A DNA stretch of 64,000 bases from UMGS1491 sp944380925 (GTDB taxonomy: Bacteria; Bacillota; Clostridia; Oscillospirales; Acutalibacteraceae). Below the pieces are notes generated by a model. That model was not told the origin of the DNA. It worked only from the letters and a program-made list of their open reading frames with translations, and made no database searches. The stretch spans positions 1-64,000 of the forward strand of contig CALWJD010000005.1 in NCBI GenBank assembly GCA_944380925.1, in the 5' to 3' direction. Positions 43,905 to 52,846 of this stretch are shown here, one piece after another (within the stretch, counting starts at the first letter, position 1; each line of letters starts with the position of its first letter). Both the position numbers and the translations under genes were made by a program.

Positions 43905-43985
43905 TTTTTTTATTGAATCTATATTGAGATTTTCAATATGGATTTTATTTTTTGCTTTTATTTAGATGCATAGGAGGTGTTTACA

Positions 43986-44519
43986 ATAACTAGTCTCAAA
44001 AAACTTAAAAATGTTTTATATTTATTCATTTGTTTGTTATTTATAATTCCCGGATTTAATCACGCAAAATGTCTGACAACCATATCACAAACCGCTCCTG
44101 CGAGTGAAGAAGAAAAAAATTTTTTATTAAACGAATTATATAAGAAACAAGAAACGTTTAACCGCTGCGCAAAATCCTACAGAAAAGCATACAAAAAAAT
44201 AGTAAGTACTCAAGGCCCGTATGATTTACTGTCAATATCCGAATTAAATCATTGGCGAAACAACATTTGCTCGACATGCAAGAAATACACCTCTCTGTTC
44301 AATAATATATACATATCCGCATATTTTTTAGCCACAGTATATTACCAAAAAGATTTCGGAGGCTTTCCGAATACCCAGTGGTTTGATGATTTAATAAATA
44401 TAGCGTACATTTCCGTTTATTTTAATGAGCAAGAAAATGGACCTATAGAAGTCAACATCGTTAAAACCCAATTAATCGGTGGCGAAGTACGCTATGTTTT
44501 CGAAGAATTTTACATATAG
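43986..44519 (+). CDS. Exported protein of unknown function, apparent AUA start
   Basis: I do not recognise this 177-residue protein. It has a signal peptide (TSLKKLKNVLYLFICLLFI then PGFNHAKC) and a mature part rich in Tyr, Lys and Asn with five or six cysteines. The only standard start in frame is a GTG at 43977, which overlaps the perfect AGGAGG (43972-43977) and so cannot be served by it. The ATA at 43986-43988 is eight bases after that site and begins the signal peptide exactly. It may be an AUA start or an ATG lost by mutation. It has a terminator at 44628-44653. Confidence 0.65.
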   Translation: MTSLKKLKNVLYLFICLLFIIPGFNHAKCLTTISQTAPASEEEKNFLLNELYKKQETFNRCAKSYRKAYKKIVSTQGPYDLLSISELNHWRNNICSTCKKYTSLFNNIYISAYFLATVYYQKDFGGFPNTQWFDDLINIAYISVYFNEQENGPIEVNIVKTQLIGGEVRYVFEEFYI

Positions 44520-44627
44520 CATATACGATAAAAACCAAAGCAATATCATTTTACAAAAAAGCAATCTAGTGATAAGTAATTAGCTTATTTTAAAATAAAA
44601 ATAGCGTTTTAAAAACTTTATAACTGT

Positions 44628-44653
44628 CAGCAGAATTATTTCTGCTGTTTTTT
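44628..44653 (+). terminator. Terminator after the exported unknown protein
   Basis: CAGCAGAA and TTCTGCTG form an 8-bp stem with a 4-base loop followed by six T. The remainder of 44520-44839 holds no gene; an open frame from 44654 runs into the next gene but has no ribosome binding site. Confidence 0.88.
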
Positions 44654-44839
44654 ATGCAAAAAACTCAAAAAATAGTTAAATATTCTACTATTGCGCAATA
44701 CATTTTTAAAAAGTTTTGTGACGCATTTCTATATGTGAGAATTTTTATTATCCAAACTAATTCTTTACTACGCAAGCTATGGGCTGTTTGTAATTGCCCA
44801 CGCTCGCTATCTTATAATTATCTATGGGGGGGTTTTTAT

Positions 44840-45436
44840 ATGCGCAAAAAAATTTTAAGTATTTTTCTCGTTATTTTTATGGTTATGTCACTTTTCCCCA
44901 CTAAATCCAAAGCTGTTACCGAATATTCTCTTTGGGTTGGCGGCACAAGAGTAACAGATGACAACAAGGACGATATACTCGGTGACAGCACTTGTAGTTT
45001 CGATCCCGAATCAAACACACTTACGCTCAACAATGCGAATATTACCGGTGGCTATTCCACTCACAACATCCACGTAAACAACGAAAACATTTCCGATTTA
45101 AAAATTTCCCTAAAAGGTACTAACTCTTTAAACGGGCAAAGCTTTGGTGTATATTCATATTACACCAATTTAACTATCGATGGTTCACAAGGCGGCACTC
45201 TCGAGACCACAGGAAGTATATCCGGAATCCAAGCGAACTTTGCATCCATAACTATTAAAAACGTCGACAACTTATATGCAAAAAGCAGTGGTCGTATATT
45301 TGGACTAGATGCCATAGCTGGCAATTCTTCGCCACATGCTTTGAAAATTGAAAACAGTACGGTTACCGCCCACAGCGATGAAAATGCTGGTATATACACT
45401 CATACTAAACCTTTTATAATAACAGGTAACATATAA
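44840..45436 (+). CDS. Short exported beta-helix-like surface protein, probably truncated
   Basis: The 198-residue protein starts at an ATG after a run of six G. It has a signal peptide (residues 1-26, ending TKSKA) and then a domain found at the front of large clostridial surface proteins (EYSLWVGGTRVTDDNKDDIL, SFDPESNTLTLNNANITGG). This runs into beta-helix-like turns. Relatives usually continue for hundreds of residues with repeats and a wall anchor; here a stop follows after about one module. It may be a truncated gene or a small secreted form. Confidence 0.75.
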   Translation: MRKKILSIFLVIFMVMSLFPTKSKAVTEYSLWVGGTRVTDDNKDDILGDSTCSFDPESNTLTLNNANITGGYSTHNIHVNNENISDLKISLKGTNSLNGQSFGVYSYYTNLTIDGSQGGTLETTGSISGIQANFASITIKNVDNLYAKSSGRIFGLDAIAGNSSPHALKIENSTVTAHSDENAGIYTHTKPFIITGNI

Positions 45437-45481
45437 ACCTCTTTAATCTATAACTGTTTTTCGTCAAAAATCGGCTGATTT

Positions 45482-47587
45482 TTAGCTTCTAAGCAAATAC
45501 CCATATTCGCCAAAATCACTTTTGGAAACAATTTTGCCTTGCTTTTTTATTTCATATTCAAGCGCTTTTATTATGTGTTTCATGCCAACTTTCGAAGATT
45601 CCGAGGCAGCCATAAAAGTTGAGGTTATAACGGCATTTTTTATGCTTCCCCCCGCTATTTCGAATTTTTTTGCCAAGAAGTCAAAATCAATATCTTGGTC
45701 TAGTGGGGTTTCTTTTGGAAACATCTTTATCCATATTTCTTTTCTTGACGCTATATCGGGAAAATTAAAATGAATAACATAGTTTATTCTTCTGAAAAAC
45801 GCTTTATCTATATTTTCAATAAAGTTTGTGGTCATTATCGTTATGCCATCGTATTCCTCCATTTTTTGAAGCAAATACGAGGTTTCTACATTGGCGTTTT
45901 TGTCGTGAGAATCCTTAACCTCTGTTCTCTTACCGAAAAGCGCATCGGTTTCATCAAAAAGAAGTATAACATTGCTCCTTTTTGCACTATCAAATACTTC
46001 CCCAAGGTTTTTTTCCGATTCACCTATATATTTTGAAATCACCTTCGAAAGATCAACTTTATATATTTCAAGCTCCAATTCATTGGCAACAACTTGCGCC
46101 GCCATAGTTTTACCGGTTCCGGGAGGGCCAGTAAAAAGCATGCTAAGCCCACGGCCATATAAAACCCTTTTTCCCATTCCCCATTTATCATAAACAATAT
46201 GTTTATATTTTATTTGATCACATGCTCGCCGTATAATTTCTTTCTGGTCCTTTTTCATAACCAGCTCATCCCAAGAGTGCTTTTTCTTAATGAGCGTTGC
46301 TTTATCGGTAAGCTTTCCCGTTATTTGTTTATAAGCCGTCTCGCAAAGAAATTTATCATTTACCGAAAAAGTTTTTTCGTCTGCATTCCAAGATGCTTGA
46401 TTTTTCGCTTGAGTAACCGTATTTACGATTTGTTTTGGAGTAAAATTAAATTTATTTGCTATTTCTCGAACGTCTAAGTCAGCTTTTTCCCCTAATTTTG
46501 ATTTTTCTAAACTACTTTGCCAAATGGCAAAATTTTCATCGGCGCTGAGTTCATCTAAAAAAATGTCTATGAAGTTATATTTTTCAAGATGCGGCCTTAG
46601 TATATCCGCTTCGTTTTCTTGTATGTTATTTAGAATAAAAACCACAGGCGAAAAATTTGAAGCTTTTTTAAAAATATAATCTATATGGCTATCTTTCCAA
46701 ATTTTTTCACTTATAACTTTTTCAAGATTTTTAATACATATATACCCTTTTTCAAAAAGGGCCTCCCTATAGGCGGAATTTATGATAGAAAAAACTTCGC
46801 TCTCAGAAACAGGCAAATCATTAAAATCCAGCGATATTAAAGATTTTCCCATAATATTGCATACCCGCTCTGCAAGGGTTTTCTTACCTATCCCCTCCAT
46901 GCCTTTAATATAAAAATAAGTAGCCGCACTCGGCTTGGCAACATCTTTTATATATAAGTTTATCTTTTGTGCCAAATTTTCCCGTATAACAAGCGCCGGA
47001 GCATCTTTTTCCGGCATTCTTACAGCAACGCCCGGTATGCTGCGCTCTGACCTTGCATTGTTTACTATATTTTCAAAAATTTTCGGGTCTATTTTCAAAT
47101 TTTTTCCGCTAAAACAAAGCGAGTTCATCTTTTGTGAAAGATTGGCATAGATATTGGAATAATCTTCTATTTCAAGAATATTATCGGTAAAATAATATAG
47201 CTTTAAAACACTTTCGTAAGTGATAGCTTGCGTATCATTAATTTTATAAAGCTCTTTTTCGTACTTTTCATCAAGTTTTATTAAAACTCCCACAAGCACG
47301 CAAAACCAGTCTAAAAGCTCAAGTTTATAAACTTCTTTTAGGTATTCCCCCGCAAAAAAGTTTTTTTCATCACATAAAACACGAGACCTTGCCATAAGAC
47401 AAGCTTTAAAATATTTTTCCCGTGCTTCTTCTTTTTTTTCTTGTATTTTGCCACTTTCTTTGGCGTTTATATAGTCACTCAAAAGCATCTTAACCGTTGC
47501 CAACTGAGTGTTTAAATATTCGCTGTTATTTTGATAGGGCTTGTTTAATAAATCGGAAGAAAACAACCTTTCAAAATCGTTATTCAT
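45482..47587 (-). CDS. Double AAA+ ATPase of the contractile-injection-system type
   Basis: The 701-residue protein has an N-terminal helical region (1-200) and a first AAA module with a degenerate P-loop (GMEGIGKKT near residue 230). The second, active module has Walker A GPPGTGKT near residue 490, Walker B VILLFDETDALF near 545 and an arginine pair (AFFRRI) near 600. This layout matches the AAA ATPases (Afp15/Pvc15 type) that mark extracellular contractile injection systems and probably act in assembly. It is the last gene of the cluster and starts 30 bases after the PAAR-like gene. GGAGGGG precedes the ATG. Confidence 0.88.
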   Translation of the reverse strand: MNNDFERLFSSDLLNKPYQNNSEYLNTQLATVKMLLSDYINAKESGKIQEKKEEAREKYFKACLMARSRVLCDEKNFFAGEYLKEVYKLELLDWFCVLVGVLIKLDEKYEKELYKINDTQAITYESVLKLYYFTDNILEIEDYSNIYANLSQKMNSLCFSGKNLKIDPKIFENIVNNARSERSIPGVAVRMPEKDAPALVIRENLAQKINLYIKDVAKPSAATYFYIKGMEGIGKKTLAERVCNIMGKSLISLDFNDLPVSESEVFSIINSAYREALFEKGYICIKNLEKVISEKIWKDSHIDYIFKKASNFSPVVFILNNIQENEADILRPHLEKYNFIDIFLDELSADENFAIWQSSLEKSKLGEKADLDVREIANKFNFTPKQIVNTVTQAKNQASWNADEKTFSVNDKFLCETAYKQITGKLTDKATLIKKKHSWDELVMKKDQKEIIRRACDQIKYKHIVYDKWGMGKRVLYGRGLSMLFTGPPGTGKTMAAQVVANELELEIYKVDLSKVISKYIGESEKNLGEVFDSAKRSNVILLFDETDALFGKRTEVKDSHDKNANVETSYLLQKMEEYDGITIMTTNFIENIDKAFFRRINYVIHFNFPDIASRKEIWIKMFPKETPLDQDIDFDFLAKKFEIAGGSIKNAVITSTFMAASESSKVGMKHIIKALEYEIKKQGKIVSKSDFGEYGYLLRS

Positions 47588-47617
47588 AAATATCCCCTCC
47601 TCCGATTAATTAGTTTT

Positions 47618-48007
47618 TTATGGAATTTGAGTTTTCATTGCACCTGGATTTGTTATTTGAATTACCCCTCCCCAGTTACACATAAGTTTTGATGTGTTAT
47701 TAAGAGCAGGCATGTTTTTAACAAGTACCGTTGCGCTCCCCGGTGCCCAAGGGGCGGTTGTTACGGGAACACACGGCATAGGAGTTAAAACTCCCATTGC
47801 AGCGGCAGTTGCCGAAGCCACCGTGGGGTTTGCCAAAGATTGGCACATCCCAAACGGCATAATATTAACCATTGGTTTATTATCCATAATATTAGCCATG
47901 GGTTTATTTTCTGCAAGCACCATTTTATCAGGCAAAACCATAAGCGCCGATGGAGCCATACCGAAACTACACATACATTGCGCCGCGGCAATTGTAGCAA
48001 AAGCCAT
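47618..48007 (-). CDS. PAAR-like DUF4280 spike protein
   Basis: The 129-residue protein has the DUF4280 hallmarks: MCSFGMAPSALMVLP at the N-terminus, NIMDNKPMVNIMPFGMC, a GVLTPMPCVPVTTAPWAPGS core and the end NNTSKLMCNWGGVIQI. Six cysteines are conserved. DUF4280 proteins are PAAR-like and tip the spike of contractile injection systems. It lies between the AAA ATPase and the regulatory-like gene with gaps of 24-30 bases, so it is in one operon. Confidence 0.92.
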   Translation of the reverse strand: MAFATIAAAQCMCSFGMAPSALMVLPDKMVLAENKPMANIMDNKPMVNIMPFGMCQSLANPTVASATAAAMGVLTPMPCVPVTTAPWAPGSATVLVKNMPALNNTSKLMCNWGGVIQITNPGAMKTQIP

Positions 48008-48031
48008 ATTTTTATTACCTCTTTTTTATTT

Positions 48032-48817
48032 TTATTTTTTTGTAGCAGCTTTTCTGAGTTTTACATCCGCATAAAATACTTTATCGGATTTGTTTCCGCT
48101 TGCCAAATCTATTTCCGCTTTCGATTTAAGAATATCTTCGCCGTCTTTTACCTCACACATAAATTTAATCGGATTAGCTTCCATTAAATGCCCTATAAGC
48201 GGCATTACAACACGCCCCGCGGAATCGGTTTTAACATCCCATTTGGGATAAAACTTACCGCCCGACTCCAGCGCTTCCTCGAGGGGATTTGCAAGAGTAT
48301 ATGTTTTATTTTCGGAATTAAATCCTTCTATTTTTATTTCATATCTTTCTTTTTTAACTTCATAAATAAACTTTTGCCCTATAATACCCGAATTCATTTC
48401 ATCAATATTAAGCTTAATCTCTTCTGCGCCCTTTTCTGCATTTTCAATAAGCTTCATAAAAGAACTTTCGTTTTGGAGTAAAACCGAAACATCTTTATCT
48501 GAGGCCCTCTTTTTTAAATGATAGAAAGTCATCTCAAAACGGGTGGCATTAGAAATGCTAGTATTATCAGCGGTATATGAAAGATCAAAATTCATAACTT
48601 TGGTTTCGTTTTCCTTAAGCTCAACAGAGAACTTTAGCCCGGTATAACCCTTGCAAGTTATACTTATCTCGTAATTTCCCGGAAACAAATCGGAAAACAC
48701 GTAATGCCCGCTTTGTTTTCGAACATAAGGGTTCTGTTTGCCGTTACACAAAATAACCGCAGTGGTTATAGGGTTTTTATTGTAAACATCTTTTAACAAA
48801 AAGACCAAACTGGCCAT
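48032..48817 (-). CDS. Carboxypeptidase-regulatory-like protein of the injection cluster
   Basis: The 261-residue protein has no signal peptide. Residues 1-85 look like a carboxypeptidase-regulatory beta-sandwich (GHYVFSDLFPGNYEISITCK). Residues 90-260 form an unrecognised mixed domain with LANPLEEALESGGKFYPKWD and MPLIGHLMEANPIKFMCEV. A GTG at 48832 overlaps the ribosome binding site; the ATG at 48817 after GAGG is used. Similar sandwich domains occur in baseplate or needle-adaptor proteins of contractile systems, but its role here is inferred only from the operon. Confidence 0.8.
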   Translation of the reverse strand: MASLVFLLKDVYNKNPITTAVILCNGKQNPYVRKQSGHYVFSDLFPGNYEISITCKGYTGLKFSVELKENETKVMNFDLSYTADNTSISNATRFEMTFYHLKKRASDKDVSVLLQNESSFMKLIENAEKGAEEIKLNIDEMNSGIIGQKFIYEVKKERYEIKIEGFNSENKTYTLANPLEEALESGGKFYPKWDVKTDSAGRVVMPLIGHLMEANPIKFMCEVKDGEDILKSKAEIDLASGNKSDKVFYADVKLRKAATKK

Positions 48818-48944
48818 ATGAATAATCCTCACCTAAAATTTCGCTCCTTCAAATTAAAAAACTAAAGCTTTTAACTGTAATCTGCCAAAATAGTTTTGTT
48901 TGTCATTTTTATCATAATTGTTTTTCTTTTTTTCCAAAATATCA

Positions 48945-49964
48945 CTATTCTTCGCTGCTAGGTTCTTCATCGCCTGATTCCTCATTGCCCGAATCACCAT
49001 AATCCGATTCACTTTCATCGCCCGAGTCTTCGTCACCTGAGTCACCATATTCGGATTCACCTTCGCCCGATTCTTCGTCGCCCGAATCACCATAATCCGA
49101 TTCGCCTTCGCCGCCCGATTCTTCGTCGCTCGAATCACCATAATCCGATTCACTTTCATCGCCTGAACTCTCATTGTCTAAATCACCATAATTTGACTCA
49201 CTTTTGTCGCCTGATTCTTCATCCCCTGGATCACCATACTCGGCTCCGAATTCATCGCCTGATCCGCCATAGTCACTACCATATGAATCGTCCTCTGATT
49301 CATCTTCATCTTCATCCGGCCTTTGGGTATACTCATCATCTATATCTTCATCTTTTATGAAAGTATCAAAGTGAATTTCACGTTCCCTAATGTGCTGACT
49401 GCTATCAATATATACTTTTTCAACTCTCTTAATCGGCTTTTTAATATTTTCGGAGTCAATCGCCACAGGGCCTACAACATAAAACACAGAAAGCTTATAC
49501 GACTCCCCAAACATAGTCCAAATTTTAACTTTTTCCTCCATATTAAGCGGAAGCATCGTAACGGAAACATTTTCAATCGGCGTCCCTGCATTGCTCGGCA
49601 AATATCTTTTGGGGATAGTGGGATTATCTTTAAAAACCTGTATAATTTTGCCCATTATTCTTGCTTCATCCAAAGCTTTGGATTCAATTTCAGCCTTACT
49701 GCTCACTGAAATTGCATAATAAAGCTCCATCATAGCGGGGGGGTCCTGAACGCTACCATCAGGCAAAGTTTTTGGCTCTTTAGCCACATTGCTTGTATCT
49801 TCTTTTATATCGTAAGGGTGCAATCCTACAATATACCCACCACGCTCTTTAGCGTCACATATTCCTATGCTTTCCGACTTATCAATAACATCCGGAACAA
49901 GCTTATCTCTTAAAAGCTCCAGTATTCCTTTTCCCACATCGGAAAGTATGGTATATTTAGCCAT
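48945..49964 (-). CDS. Pvc16/DUF4255-type protein with long acidic repeat tail
   Basis: Residues 1-190 match the Pvc16 N-terminal family (DUF4255): MAKYTILSDVGKGILELLRD, MMELYYAISVSSKAEIESKA and PLNMEEKVKIWTMFGESY. In contractile injection systems this protein caps the end of the sheath or tube. Residues about 205-339 are an acidic Ser/Gly/Tyr tail with at least five 15-16-residue repeats such as ESDYGDSGDEESGDE. Known family members do not need such a tail, so it is unusual. GGGAGG precedes the ATG. The gene lies 33 bases after the stalk-protein gene. Confidence 0.87.
   Translation of the reverse strand: MAKYTILSDVGKGILELLRDKLVPDVIDKSESIGICDAKERGGYIVGLHPYDIKEDTSNVAKEPKTLPDGSVQDPPAMMELYYAISVSSKAEIESKALDEARIMGKIIQVFKDNPTIPKRYLPSNAGTPIENVSVTMLPLNMEEKVKIWTMFGESYKLSVFYVVGPVAIDSENIKKPIKRVEKVYIDSSQHIREREIHFDTFIKDEDIDDEYTQRPDEDEDESEDDSYGSDYGGSGDEFGAEYGDPGDEESGDKSESNYGDLDNESSGDESESDYGDSSDEESGGEGESDYGDSGDEESGEGESEYGDSGDEDSGDESESDYGDSGNEESGDEEPSSEE
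48955..49200 (-). repeat. Tandem 45-48-bp coding repeats (acidic tail)
   Basis: At least five imperfect units encode ESDYGDSxDEESGxE. Variation is mostly at Asp/Glu and Gly/Ser codons. Open frames in the other reading directions here are repeat shadows. Confidence 0.85.
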
Positions 49965-49997
49965 TTAAAAACCTCCCACTAAATTTAAAACAATCTA

Positions 49998-51185
49998 CTA
50001 CTCTTTATTTAGTTGATTCGGCACCGAAGGGTTATTTAGCTGTACCAAATTTTTATATAAAATCAAGCACTCATGCTCCGGAACATACTTATATGATATT
50101 TCATTACATTCCGCAAAAAACTCTACCGACATATATATCGTGTTATTAAAATTAAGTATCGGCACCGGCATATTTTTTGGAGTATCGTTTATATAGCCTA
50201 CGTTCTGCCCGCTAACTACCTCCAATGTTCTACCTGGCGACGTAATAACCATGGTTGCGTTGTTATACATATACTCTATATCGGCATCTATATATTGGTA
50301 TAAATCATCTATCGCCAAAAGTATGTGCCCATCATACATTATCGGAGCATGATTCATGTTAAAATGTCCGTCCAAAAATACAACCTGTTCCGGTAAAACT
50401 GTTGAGGCTTTTTTACCGACATTTAAAAACTCATCGGAACCGGAAACAAGCAAATTATATAGGCCGTCATCATACGCCTGTTTTTGATAAGACTCTAAAA
50501 TCGTAACCGCAATGGAAATCGCTTCTTTTACCGTTTCCAATTTTTCGTCCTTCACCATCTCATCATCAATGATTTTTGTAAGAATGAGAATATCAAGCAA
50601 AGCGCGTTGCTGCACCGTTAAAGAACTTACATCATTAAGGTCGACAAGATCATTGACCTCTGCAAACAAATCTTGCAATTTTTTTAGATCATCTTCCCCA
50701 AGTGATTCCAAAACAAGCAAGGCCTCATCCGAAACTGCGCCACGCAAATCTTCAACTGTCAAAGAAATTATTTTTGAAACTTGTTCATCAACTGCCGCTA
50801 TATCGGAGTTTTTCTTTTTGGAGGCTTCTATTAAACTTTTTACGCTATCAAGCTGCTTTTGGAGTTCATAGGCTTGTTTCATATTTGTTGCGTATTCTTG
50901 TAAAGCTTCATTCCCCGAAAGCTTTGCACGTGCTATGATTTCATCTAATTTATCGAGTATATTGTCAATATTTCCGGAAACTTTTAAATCTTCAATAATT
51001 TTATCAATTTCTTCGGTTGTCAATTTTTTTTCGGCAGAATCCGAGGATTCCGAAAAATCTGAAGAGGATCCCTCGTCTACGGCTTTTGTAATTGTGTAAA
51101 CTGCAGATGATGTTGTTACCAAAACAAAAACAGTAAGCAAAAGATGTTTTTGTACTTTTTCAAGTATTTTTTTCATATCGATCAT
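49998..51185 (-). CDS. Membrane-anchored stalk-domain protein
   Basis: The 395-residue protein has a membrane anchor (residues about 14-33), a Ser/Asp/Glu-rich linker and a long helical region (65-250) with coiled-coil pattern. The C-terminal domain (about 275-385, IMYDGHILLAIDDLYQYIDA and NTIYMSVEFFAECNEI) resembles copper-amine-oxidase N-terminal or stalk domains of Gram-positive surface proteins. It would sit outside the membrane in the wall. It starts the operon with the Pvc16-like gene and has a promoter at 51210-51239. Confidence 0.8.
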   Translation of the reverse strand: MIDMKKILEKVQKHLLLTVFVLVTTSSAVYTITKAVDEGSSSDFSESSDSAEKKLTTEEIDKIIEDLKVSGNIDNILDKLDEIIARAKLSGNEALQEYATNMKQAYELQKQLDSVKSLIEASKKKNSDIAAVDEQVSKIISLTVEDLRGAVSDEALLVLESLGEDDLKKLQDLFAEVNDLVDLNDVSSLTVQQRALLDILILTKIIDDEMVKDEKLETVKEAISIAVTILESYQKQAYDDGLYNLLVSGSDEFLNVGKKASTVLPEQVVFLDGHFNMNHAPIMYDGHILLAIDDLYQYIDADIEYMYNNATMVITSPGRTLEVVSGQNVGYINDTPKNMPVPILNFNNTIYMSVEFFAECNEISYKYVPEHECLILYKNLVQLNNPSVPNQLNKE

Positions 51186-51209
51186 AAATATTTATTCCTC
51201 CCCCGTAAA

Positions 51210-51239
51210 ATTATATCTAATATATTCTCACAATATTAA
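51210..51239 (-). promoter_or_regulatory. Putative promoter of the stalk and injection-cluster operon
   Basis: On the minus strand TTAATA (51234-51239) and TATAAT (51210-51215) are 18 bases apart, placing the start point just before the ribosome binding site GGGAGG. A near-perfect 19-base palindrome (51267-51285) lies upstream and could be an operator or the end of the MORN transcript. Confidence 0.5.
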
Positions 51240-51337
51240 CTGCTTTGCAATATATTTTATTCACTAAGCGCTAAACTTTAGTGCTATATACCAAAATTAT
51301 TACGCTTTTGAAACAACTCCTTTATATCTAAAAGATT

Positions 51338-52846
51338 TTACATTGAACATATTTCTATGCACTTAAGCTCGGTTCTTCCGTCATTGAAATAAAATCTTAT
51401 AAAGTAATTTTCCATTATATACTTATCTGAAGGAACGCTCTCGGTCTTGTTTATGTTTATAGAAAGATGTTTAAATACAGTTTTATAGTAATTCGGGCAA
51501 CTGTAATTTATAGAGGAAAATGTTTCTCCCATAACCTTTCTTCTATCCACGGCGCTACTCTTTGCGCCAAGACCCATAAACTCTTCTTTTACTCCCAAAA
51601 TAATTTTTTCGCAAACGTACTCACCTTTTTCGGTATCTACTTTAAATACCATCGAAGCGTCCATTCCAAGATAGGTAAGTATCAGTTTTCCGTCTTTTTC
51701 GGCTCTATAACTCTCTTTGCCAAATTCATCTGTAAATTTATCGGGGTTTTCGCCGAGGTATGCAATATAATCTATGCTGTCACCTCTAAAGTTTCCGCTA
51801 AATTTCTGAGAGCCGAGTTTATCGTAAGAAGTGCCCTCTCCTTGTTTTTTACCATTTGAAAAAGCACCTTCATAAACCACAACCGATGTGTTTATGTCAT
51901 AAAGCTTTCCTTTTCCGTCATAAAGTCCATTTTTAAATTCTCCGCTATATTGCAAAGAGCTTGTGCCTACATCGTATAGATTTCCTTCTCCGCTATATTT
52001 ACCATTTTCAAAAGTTCCGGAATAGAGTAATCCTCCGTTTAAGTAAAGTTTACCCTCTCCTCCGTAAGTTCCGTCTTTAAAATCACCTTCGTATAAAATG
52101 GTTTCGCCATCATCACCATATTCAACGCCTTTGCCGTTTCGGACGTCGTTTGCATATTCGCCATAATATCTTCTGAGCTGAGTAACCGGATCGTACTCAA
52201 CACCGGTACCGCCACGCATTCCAACCATAAAATGGCCGATATAAATAGTTTTTCCGAGATTATTAAAAAGCTTTCCTTCGCCTTCATAGTTGTTATTATC
52301 AAATTCGCCCTGATAAACCTTTATCCCTTCAGAATTATAAAGCTCACCCTGGCCGCTATATTTTCCGCTTACAAAATTTCCTTTATAAATAAGATCCCCT
52401 GTTGGGCTATACTGCGTACCTTCCCCATGAGCAAGCCCTGTTTCCATATATCCTTCATATACCAAAACTCCGTCTGTATCGTAGACTCTAGCCCTACCGC
52501 TAAATTTTTGATATCTGTCACTATCTATTCGTATATTAGCCGTCCAGAGTCTTCCATCTGCCCAGGGATATGCGTAGTTTACGAAAAGATAACCCAATGC
52601 TCCGATAACAGCCAAAGAAATAATTGCAAATTTTTTGGATACATATATACCTAAAAATCTCCAATAATCTTTTTTGCTCTTTGGATTTTTGGTTATAGTA
52701 CGAACAAACTTATGAAGCTTTTGCTGCACAAACTGCGCAATTCGTGACCCTATATTTTGTGCCTGCAATAAAAATGTGTTAATGGTAGAAACTTGCGACT
52801 GAATAAAAGAAGTAATCCTAGAAAGTACCTCACCAAAAATTCCCAT
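51338..52846 (-). CDS. Membrane-anchored MORN-repeat protein
   Basis: The 502-residue protein has an N-terminal cytoplasmic helical part (1-65), one membrane segment (about 72-90, KFAIISLAVIGALGYLFVNY) and about eleven MORN repeats (120-375) such as YSGEFKNGLYDGKGKLYD. A C-terminal domain of about 125 residues is unrecognised. MORN arrays act as rigid scaffolds or lipid-binding surfaces. It lies in line with the stalk-protein gene, 152 bases upstream of it, and after the cyclase-like gene. AAGGTG precedes the ATG. Confidence 0.88.
   Translation of the reverse strand: MGIFGEVLSRITSFIQSQVSTINTFLLQAQNIGSRIAQFVQQKLHKFVRTITKNPKSKKDYWRFLGIYVSKKFAIISLAVIGALGYLFVNYAYPWADGRLWTANIRIDSDRYQKFSGRARVYDTDGVLVYEGYMETGLAHGEGTQYSPTGDLIYKGNFVSGKYSGQGELYNSEGIKVYQGEFDNNNYEGEGKLFNNLGKTIYIGHFMVGMRGGTGVEYDPVTQLRRYYGEYANDVRNGKGVEYGDDGETILYEGDFKDGTYGGEGKLYLNGGLLYSGTFENGKYSGEGNLYDVGTSSLQYSGEFKNGLYDGKGKLYDINTSVVVYEGAFSNGKKQGEGTSYDKLGSQKFSGNFRGDSIDYIAYLGENPDKFTDEFGKESYRAEKDGKLILTYLGMDASMVFKVDTEKGEYVCEKIILGVKEEFMGLGAKSSAVDRRKVMGETFSSINYSCPNYYKTVFKHLSININKTESVPSDKYIMENYFIRFYFNDGRTELKCIEICSM

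Noticed and set aside
43753..43965. Plus-strand open frame across the 5S rRNA region
   Set aside because: The DNA is 5S rRNA with promoter; the frame is accidental.
44654..44839. Open frame upstream of the short surface protein as an N-terminal extension
   Set aside because: It has no ribosome binding site, begins in a terminator tail and would place the signal peptide internally; the ATG at 44840 after six G is clear.
48854..49174. Minus-strand open frame with Met-Val-Ile-Arg repeats
   Set aside because: It is a frame-shifted reading of the acidic repeat of the DUF4255 gene; the repeats follow from the DNA repeat.
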